A stretch of 64,000 nt of DNA from Capronia americana (lineage: Eukaryota; Ascomycota; Eurotiomycetes; Chaetothyriales; Herpotrichiellaceae). The position numbers and the translations under genes are program-made. The notes beneath the pieces are model-generated. The model saw only the letters and a program-made list of their open reading frames with translations, had not been told where the DNA came from and did not search any database. The stretch is from NCBI GenBank assembly GCA_016110215.1, contig JADWQD010000005.1:1426001-1490000 (forward strand). Reading direction: 5' to 3'. Numbering within the stretch: the stretch's first letter is position 1; each line of letters opens with the position of its first letter. Below, in pieces: positions 1 to 11,013 of the stretch.

Positions 1-109
1 AGAGCTTTGCATCCACGATGGCGAATCAGTCCAACGGAAGAATAAATCGATACAGACTAGCGTGGGGATTCCGACATATCACGCCAAATACTCGTTTTCC
101 CATTGCAGG

Positions 110-967
110 TCATGGGCCGCCTCCACTATAGTGACTGCGTCTCCTATTCTGCCTTCTCCGAGCCTTTTCCAGAATTGCCGCGATGCTCAGGATTACAAGC
201 AGTTCAAGCTGCTGTGCTTCGATCCCATCTCCTTCGGGGTTCTTGAAGATCCTCAGCTTGCCCTTTTTCCTCCAACTTTTGAACTTGTTGTTTAGAAAAG
301 CTGCCACCACCTCATTTGTGGACAGATCAAGCAGCTGGAAGCTATCACGGTTCATCTTCCGTGTGAGACTGGAGCCTTCGACGCCAGCAGCTACGTCATG
401 AGTACGCTTCCAGGCATAAGACCTGCCATTGAATGACATGCGGTATTCACCATGGTACATCTTGCTCGGATTTTGTACTTCGACGTATGTCATTACGCCC
501 TCGGAGGCAGGGTCACCAAGTCCAGCTTTGATCTGCTGAGAGAATTTTGGAAAATGCGCAACGCCGATAACCGGTGCAGACTCCCCGGTATTAGCGAGGT
601 GGTCCAGGTCATTCGTTGTTTCAACGGGAGGAGGGAGCTTGTGGAGAATGACGTCCGGCTTCTTGAATGCAAATTCAGATACTTCGACATAGTACAGCGG
701 TACTTTGCTCGTTTTGGATGAGGCACCACCGTCGGTAATGACTAGACCACGAGCCATGAGTTTCGGATGGTAGAATCCATACTCACGGACGGGCCGGAAG
801 TTCGGCTGGGTTGTCGAAAGAGCCTCGTCCTTTTCATCGTACAAGGAGCGCTCGGTGGAAGACTCAGAGTTCCTCCGGTATGCTGGCGGTGGGACATCTT
901 GGTCGTCAGACACCTCCGACTCGTACTGATCATCGGTTGCAGGGATAGTAAGCTTCGAGTCCATCAT
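110..967 (-). CDS. Tubby-like / LURP-one-related fungal protein
   Basis: Single-exon gene, 285 residues. The first 60 residues are polar and probably disordered. From about residue 62 (YGFYHPKLMARGLVITD) to 240 there is a beta-rich region with a central YAWKRTHDV motif and a late FKSWRKKGKLRIF strand, as in the fungal tubby C-terminal-like (LURP-one fold) hypothetical proteins. A hydrophobic helix (LELLVILSIAAILEKARRR) follows and a short Gly tail ends the protein. That tail layout, helix then basic then glycine-rich, is what I remember from this fungal family. The second Met (964) is an equally good start. Biochemical function is unknown; the fold in other organisms binds membranes or lipids. 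It reads away from the transporter gene, so the two share the 1.9 kb spacer as divergent promoters. Assignment is by pattern memory, not alignment. Confidence 0.68.
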   Translation of the reverse strand: MMDSKLTIPATDDQYESEVSDDQDVPPPAYRRNSESSTERSLYDEKDEALSTTQPNFRPVREYGFYHPKLMARGLVITDGGASSKTSKVPLYYVEVSEFAFKKPDVILHKLPPPVETTNDLDHLANTGESAPVIGVAHFPKFSQQIKAGLGDPASEGVMTYVEVQNPSKMYHGEYRMSFNGRSYAWKRTHDVAAGVEGSSLTRKMNRDSFQLLDLSTNEVVAAFLNNKFKSWRKKGKLRIFKNPEGDGIEAQQLELLVILSIAAILEKARRRQNRRRSHYSGGGP

Positions 968-2887
968 CAGGGAACGTGTGGAATTATCCTGGGAAGAAAA
1001 TGCTAATGGTGTCCCAATTTCGGTGAGAGTAGGACAGGTTGATCCGATTTTGCATTATGAAGGGGAGCTGGTTTGATACTCTTATAGCTATGGCCTTTGG
1101 GCTCTGTGCTATCCTTCGTGCAAGGATTGCCGGATCGATGGTCGCTTGAAAGAGCTTCGCCTCATGATCGGCAGGAGATTTTGGCGCGAGCGAAGGCTTC
1201 TGATTTGCGAGTTTTGTGCACTGTCCTACATGACTACGACTTTCATATCCTCATTGGTTCAAAGACAGACGTATTCGTACTCTCGATGGCCTTACAGCAC
1301 ATGTGATCAGCATATTGTCCCTCGACACGGAGGGGAGCTGTAGAAATCGCCGACACTCCAAACAGGGCGAAGGCACCCTTCGTGAGGAGGTACCAGCCGC
1401 TTTCGCTCGTGGGAATGTGGCAGTCAGCTACCATTGCTTAAGGTGGGGAGTATGTTAACACGATCAGCAATCGAATGCCAGCAGACCAAGGAAGGCGACC
1501 GATGTGCATCCTACCAAGCGAGACTGGCATCTCGACTGCGGCGCAGAGGGAGGGAGGGCAGGTCCCTCCACGCTGTTGCCAGAGGAGCAAGGCTGCGGGT
1601 ATAGGGGCGGGTGTTTGTGGCTGGACTCGGATTATATACACTGAGTTCGGGGCATGGGCATTGACATTAAGAAGACCCTCGAGGCGATTTCTAACTTCTA
1701 TTCCCAATAGGTAAGGGTGGCAGAAATCCGGCTTTTCTCTGGATCGTGGCTATCAGATCAGGGCAAATGTCCGCGATCACGGCTGTCCAGCACCGGGTGG
1801 AGCTTTGTTGCTAGCTCGCCGATGCAGATATCGTCTAGATGGATGTTGCACAGCGCGAGTGTAACTTCGTAAATTGAGGCGGAGTGCTTTGAGCGGTTTG
1901 GTACCCAACCGGAGGCCGAAGAGCCATCCCTCCCCTTCAGCGGAGTCTCCTTGGCAATACTTTCGCATTTCTCTCAAAAGTTTGCTTAACAAAGGCCCAC
2001 CACATTTTGAGCAAGGAAGGAAGGCTGCCGATGGCCGAAGACGAGAGACTTTTCAGACGATGGAACCCACCACCTGACGGCAAAGGAAACCCTCTACCAG
2101 TAATCCTGATTTCTGTCGGCAACCCCGCAAAGTGACCTGCGCCACCCCATCTTGGATCGACCTGCCAAGCCGTCTCGTTGTCTGGGCACTGCATTCCGGA
2201 GCGAGCATTCCTCCGCTGGCGATGGAATTGGGACGGCCGAGTCAGGGTCTTTCCGCCCGTTCTCATGTTGGGAGTTGCTCTTGGAAACAGATCTTTTTCC
2301 ACGCGCACGAGCCTAGAAGCTGGACGGCCGCGTGCGTCTTCTAGAAGGCCGCTTGCCTGGCGTTAAGGCTTGCGGAATGCTGGAGGTCAACTGTGGGGAC
2401 CCAAGTCTTGTCGTTGTCTTGGAAGCTCAACCCAAGAACCAGTCCAAGACTCGATCCGTCAACGACAAGCCTGGCGCCGCGACAGACAGTCCCGAGTCAA
2501 GACGCGCCCCATGCGAGCGATGTTGCAGTGGGGATTCTTAACGTTACACCTCATGACGAAATGTGCTGGCCATTGGCGCCGACGTTACGCTTGGGTTCCA
2601 ACGTGGTCACCGGAAAGGTGAACCGCAATCTCATCTTGCGTGACTCTTGAGGTCAGTTGACGCGAGGCTAGACCGTCTTCTCAGCAGGCGATTGGCGTTT
2701 GCAGCTCTCCGCGACTCCGCGCAATGTCGACCCCAGGTGCGAGTTCTTGGGTGTCTGTTATGACGGTCCGTGCCAGGAATGTATAAAGGCCGGATGGATT
2801 CCCCCGCCTCAGGGCAAGGGATGTTGCGACCGGCTCTCTCACTCTCTCGCCTGTGCTCGAAGCCATACACATTCTGCTGCCACAACC
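968..2887. other. Intergenic region, divergent promoters, no supported gene
   Basis: About 1.9 kb between the tubby-like gene and the transporter. Only short overlapping open frames of low-complexity, arginine-rich character are present on both strands, and none resembles a family I know. The last 80 bases before the transporter ATG are rich in CTCTCT runs, a common fungal promoter or leader feature. Confidence 0.6.
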
Positions 2888-4878
2888 ATGTCGGACGTCA
2901 AAGACACTCACGAAGAGACCGAACGTGGTCGTACCAATTCCATGGCCCTCAGGACAACCGATGATGTCAACCGCATTGAGGCCCCCGTTACGTGGAAGGC
3001 GTACTTGATGTGCGCCTTTGCTTCGTTTGGCGGCATCTTCTTGTAAGTCCTTGATACTGGTCGCGGTGCCCCTTTGCCGCACCGTCTCGGCTGTCATGGC
3101 TATGGGGCGCTAACGTCGACCAGTGGCTACGACTCTGGATATATCAATGGCGTTCTCGGGGCCGAGATCTTCATCCATGCCGTGGAGGGTCCCACTGCCG
3201 ACGCTCTCAGCTCCTCGCATCAATCCCTCATCGTCTCCATCCTGTCTGCCGGCACGTTCTTTGGTGCACTCATTGGTGGTGATACGGCGGACTTTATCGG
3301 TCGCAAATGGACCGTCATTATGGGATGCTTCATCTACTTGATCGGTGTCATCATTCAAATGATCACAGGAGAAGGTGACGCGTTGGCCGCCATTGTTACG
3401 GGCCGGATTGTCGCTGGAATCGGTGTCGGCTTTGAGAGCGCCATTGTGATCTTGTACATGAGCGAGATTGTGAGTACACCGACTGGCGGAGGATCGGGCA
3501 CGAGCTGACCTGCCGTGAAGTGCCCTAGGAAAGTCCGAGGCGCCTTGGTGGCAGGCTACCAATTCTGCATCACCATCGGCATTATGCTGGCGTCGATTGT
3601 CGTATATGCCACGGAAGATCGACAGGACACAGGGTCATACAGGATCCCCATCGCCATCCAATTCGCCTGGGCCCTCATTTTGGCCGGAGGTCTGTTTTGC
3701 CTCCCGGACTCGCCCCGCTACTTCGTGAAGAAGGGACGTCTCGAAGATGCTGCCATCTCGTTGTCGAAGCTGCGGGGCCAGCCTCGCGACTCGGAGTACG
3801 TGCAGGTTGAGCTGGCTGAGATTGTTGCGAACGTGAGTATCCGGACATATGACTCTCTGAGGGACCATTTCCAGGGCTAACAACCATACAGGAGGAATAC
3901 GAGAGAGCCGTCATCCCCGATAGCGGCTGGTTCTCCAGCTGGGCGAACTGTTTCAAGGGCAGCCTGTGGGTGCAGAAATCAAACTTGCGACGGACCATCT
4001 TGGGCACTTCGCTGCAGATGATGCAGCAATGGACCGGTGTTAACTTCATCTTCTACTGTAAGTTGGTGTGTTAAATCTGTGGTTATACCATATACTGACT
4101 GACCGACCAGACTCCACCCCCTTCCTCCAGTCCACCGGCGCGATCGAGAACACCTTCCTCATTTCGCTCATCTTCACCCTGGTCAACGTTTGCAGCACAC
4201 CGCTCTCTTTCTGGACCGTGGAGAGATTCGGCCGCCGGCCCCTCCTCGTGTGGGGTGCCTTGGGCATGTTGATCTGCCAGTTCCTAGTCGCCATCATCGG
4301 TGTGTCGGTTGGGTTCAACCACACCCATCCCGACCCCTCCGATCCCGAGACCAGCCTCGCGGACAACATCCCCGCCGTCAACGCCCAGATCGCCTTCATT
4401 GCGATCTTCATCTTCTTTTTCGCGTCGACCTGGGGTCCCGGAGCATGGATTGTCATTGGCGAGATTTTCCCCCTGCCCATCAGATCGCGCGGCGTGGGCC
4501 TGTCGACTGCCTCCAACTGGCTGTGGAATACGGTGAGTGGAAAATTACATAGGGCAAGCGCAGCATGCAACTGACGCAATACAGATCATCGCCGTCATCA
4601 CGCCGTACATGGTCGGTGAAGACCACGGCGACTTGAAGTCCTCAGTCTTCTTCGTCTGGGGCGGCCTCTGCACGGCTGCGTTCGTGTATGCCTGGTTCCT
4701 GGTGCCGGAGACCAAGGGCCTCACCCTGGAACAGGTCGACAAGATGATGGAGGAGAGCACGCCGCGCACTTCGGCCAAGTGGAGGCCCACGACCACCTTT
4801 GCGCACAGCATGGCGAAGGACGGCGTGTTGGAGAAGGAAATCGTCGAGTCCGCCGCGAGACGGGGCTCTGCTTTCTAG
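2888..4878 (+). CDS. MFS hexose/monosaccharide transporter
   Basis: Six exons: 2888-3042, 3124-3469, 3521-3832, 3892-4057, 4111-4532, 4585-4878; 564 residues, the usual length for fungal sugar porters. Splicing restores family signatures in order: FGYDSGYINGVLG in helix 1; GGDTADFIGRK in loop 2-3; CPRKVRGALVAGYQF after helix 4; PDSPRYFVKKGR at the end of helix 6; QQWTGVNFIFYYSTPF in helix 7; VERFGRRPLLVWGA in loop 8-9; VPETKGLTLEQVD at the C-terminal end. Together these mark the sugar porter family of the major facilitator superfamily, closest by eye to fungal high-affinity glucose/monosaccharide carriers of the RCO-3/RGT2 type. It should sit in the plasma membrane and move hexose by proton symport or facilitated diffusion; substrate is not proven. 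The second intron needs an unusual GAAG acceptor at 3520; the more typical TAG at 3528 would break the frame. Confidence 0.92.
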
Positions 4879-5765
4879 GGTCGTCGTGGAGGGTCGCCTC
4901 AAAGGACCGACCCACGCACCGCCTCGTACGCCCGGCCATCTTGTCAATCCCGTCGCGTGTGCATCGGCCTTGGTTGTTGGTGTAGTAGTTGGTACGAGGA
5001 GGATCTGGTAATAGCACAGCTGAGATTGCAGTAGTAATTGCACTGGCTTCTATTTCACGTCAATGGATCACTCGGTACTCTGTACTGGAAGTGGTTTCCA
5101 CTGTGTGTGTAGCCGGGGTTGTCGCTGCCCGCCCACGCCGCCACCACATTGGGCGGTGCAAGGGTACATTCCCAACCATCGGTGGCGCTTTCCAACATCC
5201 AATTACATATGTACATGTACTTCAAGTTGCAGCTGTTGCCTACTCGGCCACTTCGCCCCGCGGACTCGACCTTCTCCTTTCATTTGTACTCTGCACACCG
5301 CTCTGAAGTATGCACGCACACAGCCACCCAGCATGGCCGTGCTGTCAAGCGTGGCGCCTCTCCTCATTCTCGATCCGCTGTGGCGTCTCAGCCTGACGAC
5401 GGCTCGTGCGGCAAGGCAGACGAGAAGGGCTCTCGCAGCCTGATTGATGATTGTCCGTGATGGAAGCTTTTGATCGGTCTGCGTGTCTATCTTCCTCGCT
5501 TTCTGCAACAAGCTACCTAGCCAGCCGTGTTCCTAATAACTTACTCGATCGTCAAAGACGCCGTCTCATGGACGTGCGTGGACATCTCCTGACCGCAGCT
5601 GGCAACGGGCTTCAGCTTGAGCAGGTGTCGCAATGGAACCCGGCGTCATTCAGGATGCAAAGCTCGCCCCGGGGCCTGAGTTGGAAAGGAAGCAATATTT
5701 GCAAAGCGTAATGAAAGAGTCCTATTGACGTCTAAGAGAAATCGAAGTAGAGCAACCAAGGCTGA
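4879..5765. other. Intergenic region, no supported gene
   Basis: Region between the transporter and the HET-domain gene. It holds only short open frames with no recognisable family. It should contain the transporter 3' UTR and the start of the HET gene, including any missing first exon (for example one with an ATG near 5569 or 5711), but I could not choose a first exon with confidence. Confidence 0.5.
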
Positions 5766-8114
5766 GGGCGATTTGGAAAAGAGCGCGGCGAACTCATAGA
5801 AACGCAGGCGGCCTCAGCAAAGGACGAAGATATCTCCAGTCCAACGAAACAACTATCATTTCTAGCCAACTTGATCTACCCAACAGCAAGGACAAAGCTT
5901 ACACCGGCACGAGCGAGAATTTCACGGCCCGGACTGTTAGAATGGCAGCTTTCCGAAGATGCACTTGTCAAATGTGCCCGAGCATTCCGCTGGGTCAAAC
6001 CCACCTGAGGATAGAGACCACGGCAATCGAACTGCGCAAAGAAAACGGCATCGCCATATCCCTACGCTTGGGGCCAATTCGACCGCACCAAGCATTGCAT
6101 AGGACATCGGGAATCCCATCCCACAGAAGAAGTGTGGCTCGAACTAGGAGCCGAGTGGCGAGTCAATTCGGTACTTGAACGCCTTGTGCAACTCACTGAG
6201 AAATACGGAGCTTGCTGGATAGATCAAGTCTGTTTTCCGCAGAAGAGCGACCAGCTTCGACATTCTCTTGTGCAGGTGCCAGAAATCTTTAGGACTCTCC
6301 CCGTCATCATCCTCTGCCCCGGCAGTCTTTGCTCATGCTTAAGGATGGCGTACCAGGCGATATCGGAAAGGGCTCCGGCAAATTCATCTACGACTGACGG
6401 AACGATGTATACGGACACCATGGGATTGGCTCTTTACTACGCTTTACATGCGTTGCACTGCCTCAATTCGAACGGCGCGTGCTCATGGTCATCTCGGATT
6501 TGGACGAACCAGGAGTTTAGGTATTCCCGGTGCGTCACGATGGTCTATGCAGAGGTGGAGGAAGCCGAGTGTTGCTTGCGGGGGACACCTTTACAAACCC
6601 AGCTGGAAAAGATGAACGATTATTCCCGGCTGTTACATCTGCACTTGAAAGACAAGCTTGGGCTTAACGACTCTGAAGCCTTGAAAGCGGTGCGGCTTCA
6701 CCACCGAAATTTCCCTGACGCCTTCTCTGCGCGAACCGTCGGCGAAGGAATACCCGACGAGATGCAGGCTGCATTTCTGTTAGGGGAGACACAAGTGATT
6801 GCTTCTGAGAATGCGGCCTGTGACACATACGATTCGATCATGGACGAGATAAAGGCTGTGGCGGGGGGACGACTCTCGGCCAGTCAACCAAAAGACTACG
6901 TGCTGTCTATTTTCGCAGAATGGGACTTCTACGTGGCGCCTTCGGGGTTTCAAGACCTGCCCACCAACATGCTGCTGAAAGATTCGTTGCGGCAGTTGCG
7001 AAAAGTCCAACCCGTGCTCATCCCCACCATATGTCCAGCTGGACTCTTTGGAATAAGCAGCGAGACTTGGAGCTTTGATGCATCTGACGTTACCAGTGGT
7101 CGGAAGATAGAAGATGTACGCCACATCTACGGCGTGTTTGAATGGTGGAACAGTGTCGATTCTCAGACGCCCGGTCGCCTTCCAATCAAGCGTCTTGGCT
7201 CAAGTCGGCAAAGCTGCGCATCGAAAGCGCCGTCTGTCGCGTCTTGGCTTGCCCGTCATAACACAATGACGGGGTTTTTATGGTTCTGCAGAGCCCTGAG
7301 CTGTTGGCAACTTGGGTGTTCAAGGAGTATTTATGACTTGGAAGGCTCAATGCCGTCCAGGGCCAGGCTGGCAGATTTATTGTCGTCCGACAATCCCTTA
7401 AAGCAGATTCAGGGCTGTAGAGCGTTTCTTATGGTAGTTGTCTTGGAGATATTACTGCTTTCGGGCAGTGGAAGCGCCGCCGACACCTTCCTGGACCGTT
7501 CCCATCAGGAGCTATCTGAGATGGAGCGAAGACTCACTGAGATTGTATCACCAATGGACTCATCCCCCAACCCGCTGATGGCGCACCTCTTTAGCATGCC
7601 CCTTTCTGTTCTGGAAGAAGCTGTTTTCGAGCTTACCTGTGAGCTCCTATTGTTGGATGCTAGGCTCTGCAGGGAGAGGGGAGTAAGAGCCATCCTCGGT
7701 GATTGGCATCCTCTTCAAGACCAAGGACCTGCGCCGGACCTAGCCATGAGCGAGAACAAGGATCGGCCAAATCATGGCCCTACCAAAACACAAGATTACA
7801 GCGAGGATGTTCACGACAAAAGCGAATACCAAGGCAGCTCCGAGGCCCATTCTAAAACATGCATCGGTCTCGTTCACTGGGAGACTTTCTGCCAGGCTCG
7901 CGCGCAGCAGCAGGACACAATGACCATTGCATTGAGGACGAAACCCCATGTTCCATTCTACGAAGCCGTTAGAACGAGCGGGTGTGGTTCGTCGGAGTCA
8001 GCCCCTGAGTACAAGGTCTTTGGCGTATGGATGCCGCTCCCCCGGGGTTGTCGGGCCGCGGATATCGGAGCCGTGGTTGTCGACGAAGACGAGGCCGATG
8101 CGTTTGTGGTGTAG
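5766..8114 (+). CDS. HET-domain (heterokaryon incompatibility-type) protein, 5' end unresolved
   Basis: An uninterrupted frame from 6015 to the stop at 8112-8114 (ATG at 6132, 660 residues) carries HET-domain signatures: YGACWIDQVCFPQKSDQLR near its start (cf. the WIDxxCIxQ core), then FRTLPVIILCPG, then SSRIWTNQEFRYSR (cf. the RxWTxQE motif). The fold clearly begins earlier: upstream in the same frame lie LEWQLSEDALVKCARAFRWV (to 5993) and PYPYAWGQFDRTKHCIGH (from 6054), but TGA and TAG stops fall at 6006 and 6012 between them. A 48-nt intron, 5994-6041, would remove both stops in phase but has weak borders. No ATG exists in this frame between 5766 and 6131, so a further upstream exon is needed, or the gene is decaying. 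HET proteins trigger cell death upon fusion of unlike hyphae. The C-terminal half (from about residue 400) is not recognised. Confidence 0.75.
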
Positions 8115-8516
8115 TTTCCACGTAAGGATGAGGGCAATGACGACTGCTCTAATCGGCTCTACGCTGCTCTCTCTGCGTCCTGTCGTATCGTCTTGGTAGA
8201 ACACGGAGGCACCGAAGGCAAGTCAGTTGTCTTGTGTACTACAGTTCCCTTTACAGAATTGATGGGCAATACACACTTCAGCAATCAACACTCGAATAGT
8301 CCACGCGTTCACGTGGCTTATACGTTTAGAATACTGTAATTGCCGCTGAACTGTCAGCCCATCGCGCTGCCATGAAAGTCTTACAGACTGTCGGACCAGA
8401 GATCGAATGGGATGGATGGGATAGATACTTACAATCTCGACAAGAGAGGAAGGGGAAGGTAATGAAGAGGAGTACTCCTTGACAAGAAAACAACATACAA
8501 GCGAACAGTAATACAT

Positions 8517-8547
8517 GTAGTAGAGTAGAGTAGACACGAGTAGAGTA
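8517..8547. repeat. Short GTAGA/GAGTA-type imperfect tandem repeat
   Basis: Five near-copies of a TAGAG/GAGTA unit in about 31 bases, interrupted once by a CAC. Probably replication slippage; no function inferred. Confidence 0.6.
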
Positions 8548-8692
8548 CAAAGATGTTGCGCGCTCCAATCGACCCGAGTTGACTTGATTTGGTTTGACTT
8601 ATCTCGTCTCAAAATCTTCATATAAACACTGTAGGGAGAAAGTCAAGTACTCTGTAAAGTGGCAGAGATATCAATCAGTTAAGACCCCTAGT

Positions 8693-8713
8693 CTTTCATC
8701 TTTCATCTTTCAT
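8693..8713. repeat. (CTTTCAT)x3 perfect tandem repeat
   Basis: Three perfect head-to-tail copies of a 7-base unit followed by a partial fourth. A microsatellite candidate, likely variable between strains. Confidence 0.8.
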
Positions 8714-8919
8714 CTACATGTACCATAAGAGGAAGGATCTCGGTAACCTAATAGGCTTTAGACTTGCAGTGCAAGTAAGTAGATAAGTATACACCCTGCG
8801 GAGTGCCCTACATACTACACACGCTCTAGAAATACCTCTCAACTCAGTACAAGTCCATCCCCTCAACTCGCCCCTTTTCTCTCTCTCTTAACTCCCCGCT
8901 CAACAATCTTTAACGCTCT

Positions 8920-11013
8920 TCAACTCTCTTCCACCCGATTCAAGAAACACACCCCCTCGACATGTCCCGTCTGCGGGAAGAAATCAAAACCCCCGACTTT
9001 TTCAATCTCGTACCTCCACCGCTTTTGCGGCGCCGCCCCCTTGCCACTCTTGAAGTTTGCACCTTCCGTCGTCCCCTCCTCTACCCCGGCAACCAACATG
9101 CCCACGTCCCGCGCCTGGGTATGCACATTACAACTGACGTAGACGACGCGGCGGGGTCCAAAGACGGACAATTGATGCAGGAAGTCGCGCGACGCGCCTT
9201 TCCTGGGCGGATCGATGATGCAGACGGTCTGCGCGGCGGGGAAGGGCACGTCGTCGAAGATGCACTGCGCGTCGGAGGCGATGAAGCCTAGATTACTGGA
9301 AAGTGTACCTTTATCTTTATCGTTGTTGCTGTTCTTGTTGCCATCCCCCTTCGTAACCCCGCGAAGATGATTGTGGACGGCCGAATTGATCGTCGCGTTC
9401 TCGCGCGCGCACTGGATCGACGGCCCGTCAATGTCGATGCCTAGGACGGAGGAGAAGCGCGAGGCCAGGGCGATGGAGAAGAGGCCGGAACCACAGTAGG
9501 CGTCGAGGAGGTATTTGATGGGTGGTGGTGGTGGGCGCGTCGATTTCGAAGACACGCATGGTGACGGAGATGGCGGAGGCGGTGGCGGTGAAGGCAGGAT
9601 GTTGTCGCGGATATAGCTCAAAAACGTCGGCAGGATGGAGTTGTTGTTCTGGAAGAACGAGTTGGCTTGTGTCTTGAAGGTGAAGGGGCCGATGTGCTCG
9701 GTTGTGACGGCCCGGTGGTCCGACGTGTATGTCTTGACGTCCCTGAAGTGAGGGTACGTATATGTGATTTCGGTTGTCGAGGGAGATAAGGATGTCGAGG
9801 ACGGCGGGCCGGGGAATTCCAGGGGAAGAGAAGAGAGGTCTTGTGCTCCCGCAGCAGCGGTGGCGTTGTCGCTCGCTCTCGCTCCTGCTCCCGCAGCCTC
9901 GTCCTCCAAGTCGGAATGAATCTCTACTCTGCCGTTGGCCAGGACCTCCCTCTTCGTGCTCTCCCTCAACAGCACCGTCGTCCCGGTCCGCTTCTTCCAA
10001 AACGTCTGTGCCACCTTCTGCCGCTCGATCTTTAGACCCGCGTTCAGAACCTCGGTCGCAATAGGACACTGCTCGATGTCCAGGACTCGCCCCTCATTCT
10101 GATTCTTCTTCCCGAATCCGAACGGCGGGGGTTCATCACCCTGCTTCCACGGGTTCGACCGCGAGCACCCGTCGTAGTGGGGCGTGATCTTCGTGCGGTA
10201 GCCGTATTCGAGCGGCGAGCCGATCGTGTCGTCCACGGCCGGGACGAGCGAGGGGTCGAGATTCGAGAAGTGCCGGAACGCCTTCTCCACGATGGTCTTT
10301 TTGTGCACGAGCTGCGCCTCATACGGCAGCATCTGGAATTGACAGCCCGAGCAGGTGCCGAAGTAGGGACACCGCGGGGTGACGCCTTCTCGCCTTCCCG
10401 ACGGAGAGACGATCTTGACGAAGTCGACTCTCGTCCATGCCCGGCGGTCCGGTTTCTGGGGGTATGTCTTGGCGAGAACCGTGTCGCCGGGTACGGCGAA
10501 CGGGACCACGTAGATGAAGTCCTTGTTCTTGTCAGGCGCATAGGCTAGCCCGTCGCCCGTTGAGGAAAGTTCCTGGATTTCGAGTTCCAGCTCGGTGCGT
10601 GGTTCCGGCCTTTCTGGCCGGGAAGCCCCGTCTTTGAGATGCAATTCTCCGTTCAGATCATCCTTCTCATTCCCAGCTTGGGCGCCGCTTTCAATGCGTA
10701 ACCTCTCCAGCAGAGTCCGGGCTTCGACATCCAAGACCTCCTCTACCGTGCCGCTGGTCGTATTACCCCGGTCCTGCTGCTCTTTGAACCGCTTTGTGAC
10801 ACCACCCCGGCCGGGGCCATTTTCTCGTTTCTGCATTCTTGTGGCAATCGGTGGAGCATTGTCCTCCTTGTAGACAAATGGTCGAAAGCTGTAAGTGAGA
10901 GGACGGTGTTCCAAACTGGGATTTAGCAGAGATGGAAGACGCCTTAACGCGGGATGAAAAGAAATCAGTAGAGTCAGAGATCCTTTCGTCGACGACGGTC
11001 CGCAACGCAACAT
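8920..11013 (-). CDS. trm2: tRNA (uracil-5-)-methyltransferase, TRM2/RumA family
   Basis: Single exon, 697 residues. A TRAM domain lies at about 142-205. Four cysteines (215, 221, 224 in RCPYFGTCSGC, and 316 in IEQC) match the iron-sulfur ligand arrangement of RumA-type enzymes. The SAM-binding motif I is LLDAYCGSGLFSIAL (about 502), then DPPRKG (601-606), then VYVSCN, whose Cys628 is the expected nucleophile attacking uridine C6. The reaction is SAM-dependent C5 methylation of a tRNA uridine (T54 in yeast Trm2); yeast Trm2 has also been linked to nuclease activity. The first about 60 residues are basic, Ser/Leu-rich and nearly free of acidic residues, like a mitochondrial presequence. A second Met at residue 60 could give a form without it, so dual targeting is possible. 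Proline runs at 474-498 form a low-complexity insert before motif I. Confidence 0.92.
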   Translation of the reverse strand: MLRCGPSSTKGSLTLLISFHPALRRLPSLLNPSLEHRPLTYSFRPFVYKEDNAPPIATRMQKRENGPGRGGVTKRFKEQQDRGNTTSGTVEEVLDVEARTLLERLRIESGAQAGNEKDDLNGELHLKDGASRPERPEPRTELELEIQELSSTGDGLAYAPDKNKDFIYVVPFAVPGDTVLAKTYPQKPDRRAWTRVDFVKIVSPSGRREGVTPRCPYFGTCSGCQFQMLPYEAQLVHKKTIVEKAFRHFSNLDPSLVPAVDDTIGSPLEYGYRTKITPHYDGCSRSNPWKQGDEPPPFGFGKKNQNEGRVLDIEQCPIATEVLNAGLKIERQKVAQTFWKKRTGTTVLLRESTKREVLANGRVEIHSDLEDEAAGAGARASDNATAAAGAQDLSSLPLEFPGPPSSTSLSPSTTEITYTYPHFRDVKTYTSDHRAVTTEHIGPFTFKTQANSFFQNNNSILPTFLSYIRDNILPSPPPPPPSPSPCVSSKSTRPPPPPIKYLLDAYCGSGLFSIALASRFSSVLGIDIDGPSIQCARENATINSAVHNHLRGVTKGDGNKNSNNDKDKGTLSSNLGFIASDAQCIFDDVPFPAAQTVCIIDPPRKGASRDFLHQLSVFGPRRVVYVSCNVHTQARDVGMLVAGVEEGTTEGANFKSGKGAAPQKRWRYEIEKVGGFDFFPQTGHVEGVCFLNRVEES

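Larger units (their letters stand above)
8115..8919. other. Convergent intergenic region with short tandem repeats
   Basis: Spacer between the 3' ends of the HET gene and the tRNA methyltransferase gene. It contains two small simple-repeat tracts (8517-8547 and 8693-8713, listed separately) and CT-rich sequence from 8830 to 8940. No coding signal is recognised. Confidence 0.6.

Noticed and set aside
1937..2308. 123-residue minus-strand frame in the first spacer
   Set aside because: Arg-rich, no family, no splice-linked partner exon.
9428..10069. 213-residue minus-strand frame inside trm2
   Set aside because: Alternative frame over the proline/charged insert of trm2, which is clearly the coding frame.
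10044..10541. 165-residue Arg/Ser/Thr-rich minus-strand frame
   Set aside because: Shadow of trm2 in another frame; composition typical of GC-rich shadow frames.
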